Shown here in pieces: positions 3,615 through 5,278 of a stretch of DNA of 5,278 nt. The notes under the pieces are model-generated. The model was not told the DNA's origin, searched no databases, and saw only the letters and a list, made by a program, of their open reading frames with translations. How positions within the stretch are numbered: position 1 is the first letter of the stretch; each line of letters opens with the position of its first letter. A program made the position numbers and the translations under genes. Location: positions 1-5,278 of the forward strand of contig JAIDMV010000048.1 in NCBI GenBank assembly GCA_029050385.1, given 5' to 3'. The stretch is from Anaeroplasmataceae bacterium. Its GTDB lineage: Bacteria; Bacillota_I; Bacilli_A; Acholeplasmatales; Anaeroplasmataceae.

Positions 3615-5278
3615 ATGAAGAAGTTTTTTGCAGTACTTATTTGGCTATTCGGTACGATTGCTTTACTGACTAGCTGCAGCAGTAACAAAGCTCCAAGCTG
3701 TGAGTTGACACTTACGAGCACGGAGACTTCAGTTTCTTATTCTTTATCCTTTGCAGATTTAAGTAAGAAACAGACAAGCTACAAAATAGAAATTCTAAAA
3801 GGTGAGACATCTGTAAAAGAGGAAGTATCTTCAACAGATATAACTGCAGGTCAATTTAGTAACTTAGATTTAAACACAAATTATAAAGTAAATGTTTATG
3901 TTACAAATAAGACTGAATGGGATGTTTCTTTAGCTTCCAAGGATATTCAAACAAAAAAAGGTACAATAACAGGAGTTACCTTTAATTCTCAAAGCTTTGT
4001 CTATGATGGAACAGCAAAGTCTATAGAGGTTAGCAATTTACCTGAAGGTGCAGAAGTTACCTATAGTGGTAATAGTATGACTGATGTAGGAGAATATACC
4101 GTAACAGCAACAATTAAAAAGGATAACTATGAGGATTTGGTATTAACTGCTAAGCTTACCATTACCCCAGCAAGCTCTGATTTTGTGATTGCTGATAAGA
4201 CAGTTACATATACTGGTGAAGCTCAAACAATTAAAGCTGTGACAGATTTAGAAGTAACTTATGAATATTATCTAGGAGAAACTAAATTAGAATCTGCTCC
4301 AGTAAATGCTGGTACTTATACAGTTAAGGCAATTTATGCAGGGGATAAGAATCACGCAAAGGTTGAAAAGACTGCTACTTTAAAAATTGAAAAAGCAGCT
4401 TCAACAGTTACTGCAGAAGACATTACTATAAAATTTGGTGAAGAGTATGATGTAGTTGCAACATGCTCTGTAGCTGATGCAAGCTTAACTTTAGAATATT
4501 ATCAAGGTGAAACTAAGCTTGATGAAAAGCCTACAGCTATAGGTTCTTATTCAGTAAAGGTTATTTTTGATGGAAATGATAATTATAAAGCGTCTAGTAA
4601 AACGATTGCTTTATTGATTACAAACCCTGATAATGCTGATATTACTATCACATTAGATAATATTTCTACAGTTTATGGACAAACTTATTCAGTTGCTCCT
4701 ACAGCTGATCATGGTGTAGTATTAGAAGATTTAGTGATTAAGTATTATCAATTAGATGGTACTGAAATTGAAAAGCCAGTGAATGCGGGTAGTTATGAAA
4801 TTAAAATAACCTATGCTGGTAATGAAGAAAAGTTCTTAAATCCAGCATCTAAGACAGTTACTTTAACTATTGCAAAGGCAGATTACGATTTATCTGGTAT
4901 TACCTTTGCAGATGTGACTTATACATATGATGGAACAGAAAAAGAATTGGTTTATACTGGATCACTTCCAGCAGGTGTAACATTTGTTGGATATACAACA
5001 AACAAAGGAACAGATGCTGGAACTTATGAAGCGAAAGCTAGTTTTGTTGGAGAAGATACTGACAATTATAATGTTATTGCCGATTTAACAGCAACACTTA
5101 CTATTGCTAAAGCCGATCCATCTTTAGAAGGCTTACAAGTTACTTTCATAAATGATTATACACCAGATATGACTATAGAAGTTTTTAAAGAAAGATTAGA
5201 TGAAAAGTTATATTATTTAGAAGACTATTCTACAGTTCTACAATCTGGAGAAAATAAAATTAAAGTAATCTATAAATT
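3615..5278 (+). CDS. MBG-repeat surface lipoprotein (3' end outside window)
   Basis: The frame is open from ATG 3615 (GGAGG 10 nt upstream) to the right edge, giving 554 visible residues. A lipoprotein signal peptide (MKKFF, hydrophobic 6-18) ends in the lipobox LTSC with the acylated Cys21. Residues 26-115 look like one fibronectin-III-type beta domain (SYKIEILKG..., NLDLNTNYKVNVYV). Tandem MBG/YDG-type Ig-like repeats follow, at about 116-186, 187-261, 262-338, 339-422 and 423-500. Each contains a Y-x-G or YDGT strand, an N/D-AG-T/S-Y turn (NAGTYTVKA, IGSYSVKV, NAGSYEIKI, DAGTYEAKA) and an end like LTIAKA. From 501 the sequence departs from the pattern (FKERLDEKLYYLEDY) and may be a different domain. 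The protein is probably anchored to the outer membrane leaflet face and extended from the cell as a stalk or adhesin-like surface protein; ligand and function are unknown. Repeats are divergent in DNA, so they are old duplications. Confidence 0.9.
   Translation, partial: MKKFFAVLIWLFGTIALLTSCSSNKAPSCELTLTSTETSVSYSLSFADLSKKQTSYKIEILKGETSVKEEVSSTDITAGQFSNLDLNTNYKVNVYVTNKTEWDVSLASKDIQTKKGTITGVTFNSQSFVYDGTAKSIEVSNLPEGAEVTYSGNSMTDVGEYTVTATIKKDNYEDLVLTAKLTITPASSDFVIADKTVTYTGEAQTIKAVTDLEVTYEYYLGETKLESAPVNAGTYTVKAIYAGDKNHAKVEKTATLKIEKAASTVTAEDITIKFGEEYDVVATCSVADASLTLEYYQGETKLDEKPTAIGSYSVKVIFDGNDNYKASSKTIALLITNPDNADITITLDNISTVYGQTYSVAPTADHGVVLEDLVIKYYQLDGTEIEKPVNAGSYEIKITYAGNEEKFLNPASKTVTLTIAKADYDLSGITFADVTYTYDGTEKELVYTGSLPAGVTFVGYTTNKGTDAGTYEAKASFVGEDTDNYNVIADLTATLTIAKADPSLEGLQVTFINDYTPDMTIEVFKERLDEKLYYLEDYSTVLQSGENKIKVIYK

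Noticed and set aside
3960..5116. Possible recent tandem DNA repeats or CRISPR-like array in the lipoprotein gene
   Set aside because: The repetition is at protein level (MBG domains of 71-84 residues). The DNA copies are too divergent for a recent duplication and there are no short identical repeats with uniform spacers.

Overview
The window is AT-rich DNA with the standard bacterial genetic code: TGA ends yidD and mntP, and TGG encodes Trp. The gene set points to a low-GC Firmicute (Bacillota). A Veg-family protein is the best marker, with Firmicute-type AGGAGG ribosome sites, consensus TATAAT promoters and intrinsic terminators. A surface lipoprotein built from MBG-type Ig-like repeats is reminiscent of gut Erysipelotrichia and related Bacilli. 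That finer placement is inference from gene style, not from a phylogenetic marker.

Left part, minus strand (1-1548): a partial MgtC/SapB-family membrane protein runs off the left edge. Upstream of it lies a two-gene operon transcribed leftward, a DJ-1/PfpI-family protein followed by yidD. The two genes overlap by 11 bp and end in two back-to-back terminator hairpins. The second hairpin's U-tract abuts a candidate mgtC promoter.

Middle, plus strand (1549-3484): a short divergent promoter region separates the DJ-1 gene from mntP (Mn2+ efflux pump). mntP is followed with zero spacing by a TTG-initiated cysteine synthase gene. A monocistronic veg gene comes next, with its own extended -10 promoter and a GAAA-loop terminator.

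Right part, plus strand (3485-5278): a lipoprotein gene open at the right edge. It encodes a signal peptide with lipobox, a fibronectin-III-like region, and at least five tandem MBG-like repeats of 71-84 residues. Its promoter is the most noteworthy element in the window. The -35/-10 spacer contains an uninterrupted run of eight G, a candidate slippage switch in an otherwise AT-rich region. A 19-bp near-perfect dyad sits exactly over the predicted transcription start, as either operator or leader hairpin. Together they suggest switchable or repressible expression of a surface-exposed protein.

Most of the window is ordinary housekeeping: metal homeostasis (MgtC-like, MntP), membrane protein insertion (YidD), protein or metabolite repair (DJ-1-like) and cysteine synthesis. 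There is no tRNA, rRNA, CRISPR array or insertion sequence, and no gene-free gap longer than 300 bases. I found no strong case for an entirely new multi-gene system. The lipoprotein control region is the best candidate for new biology.
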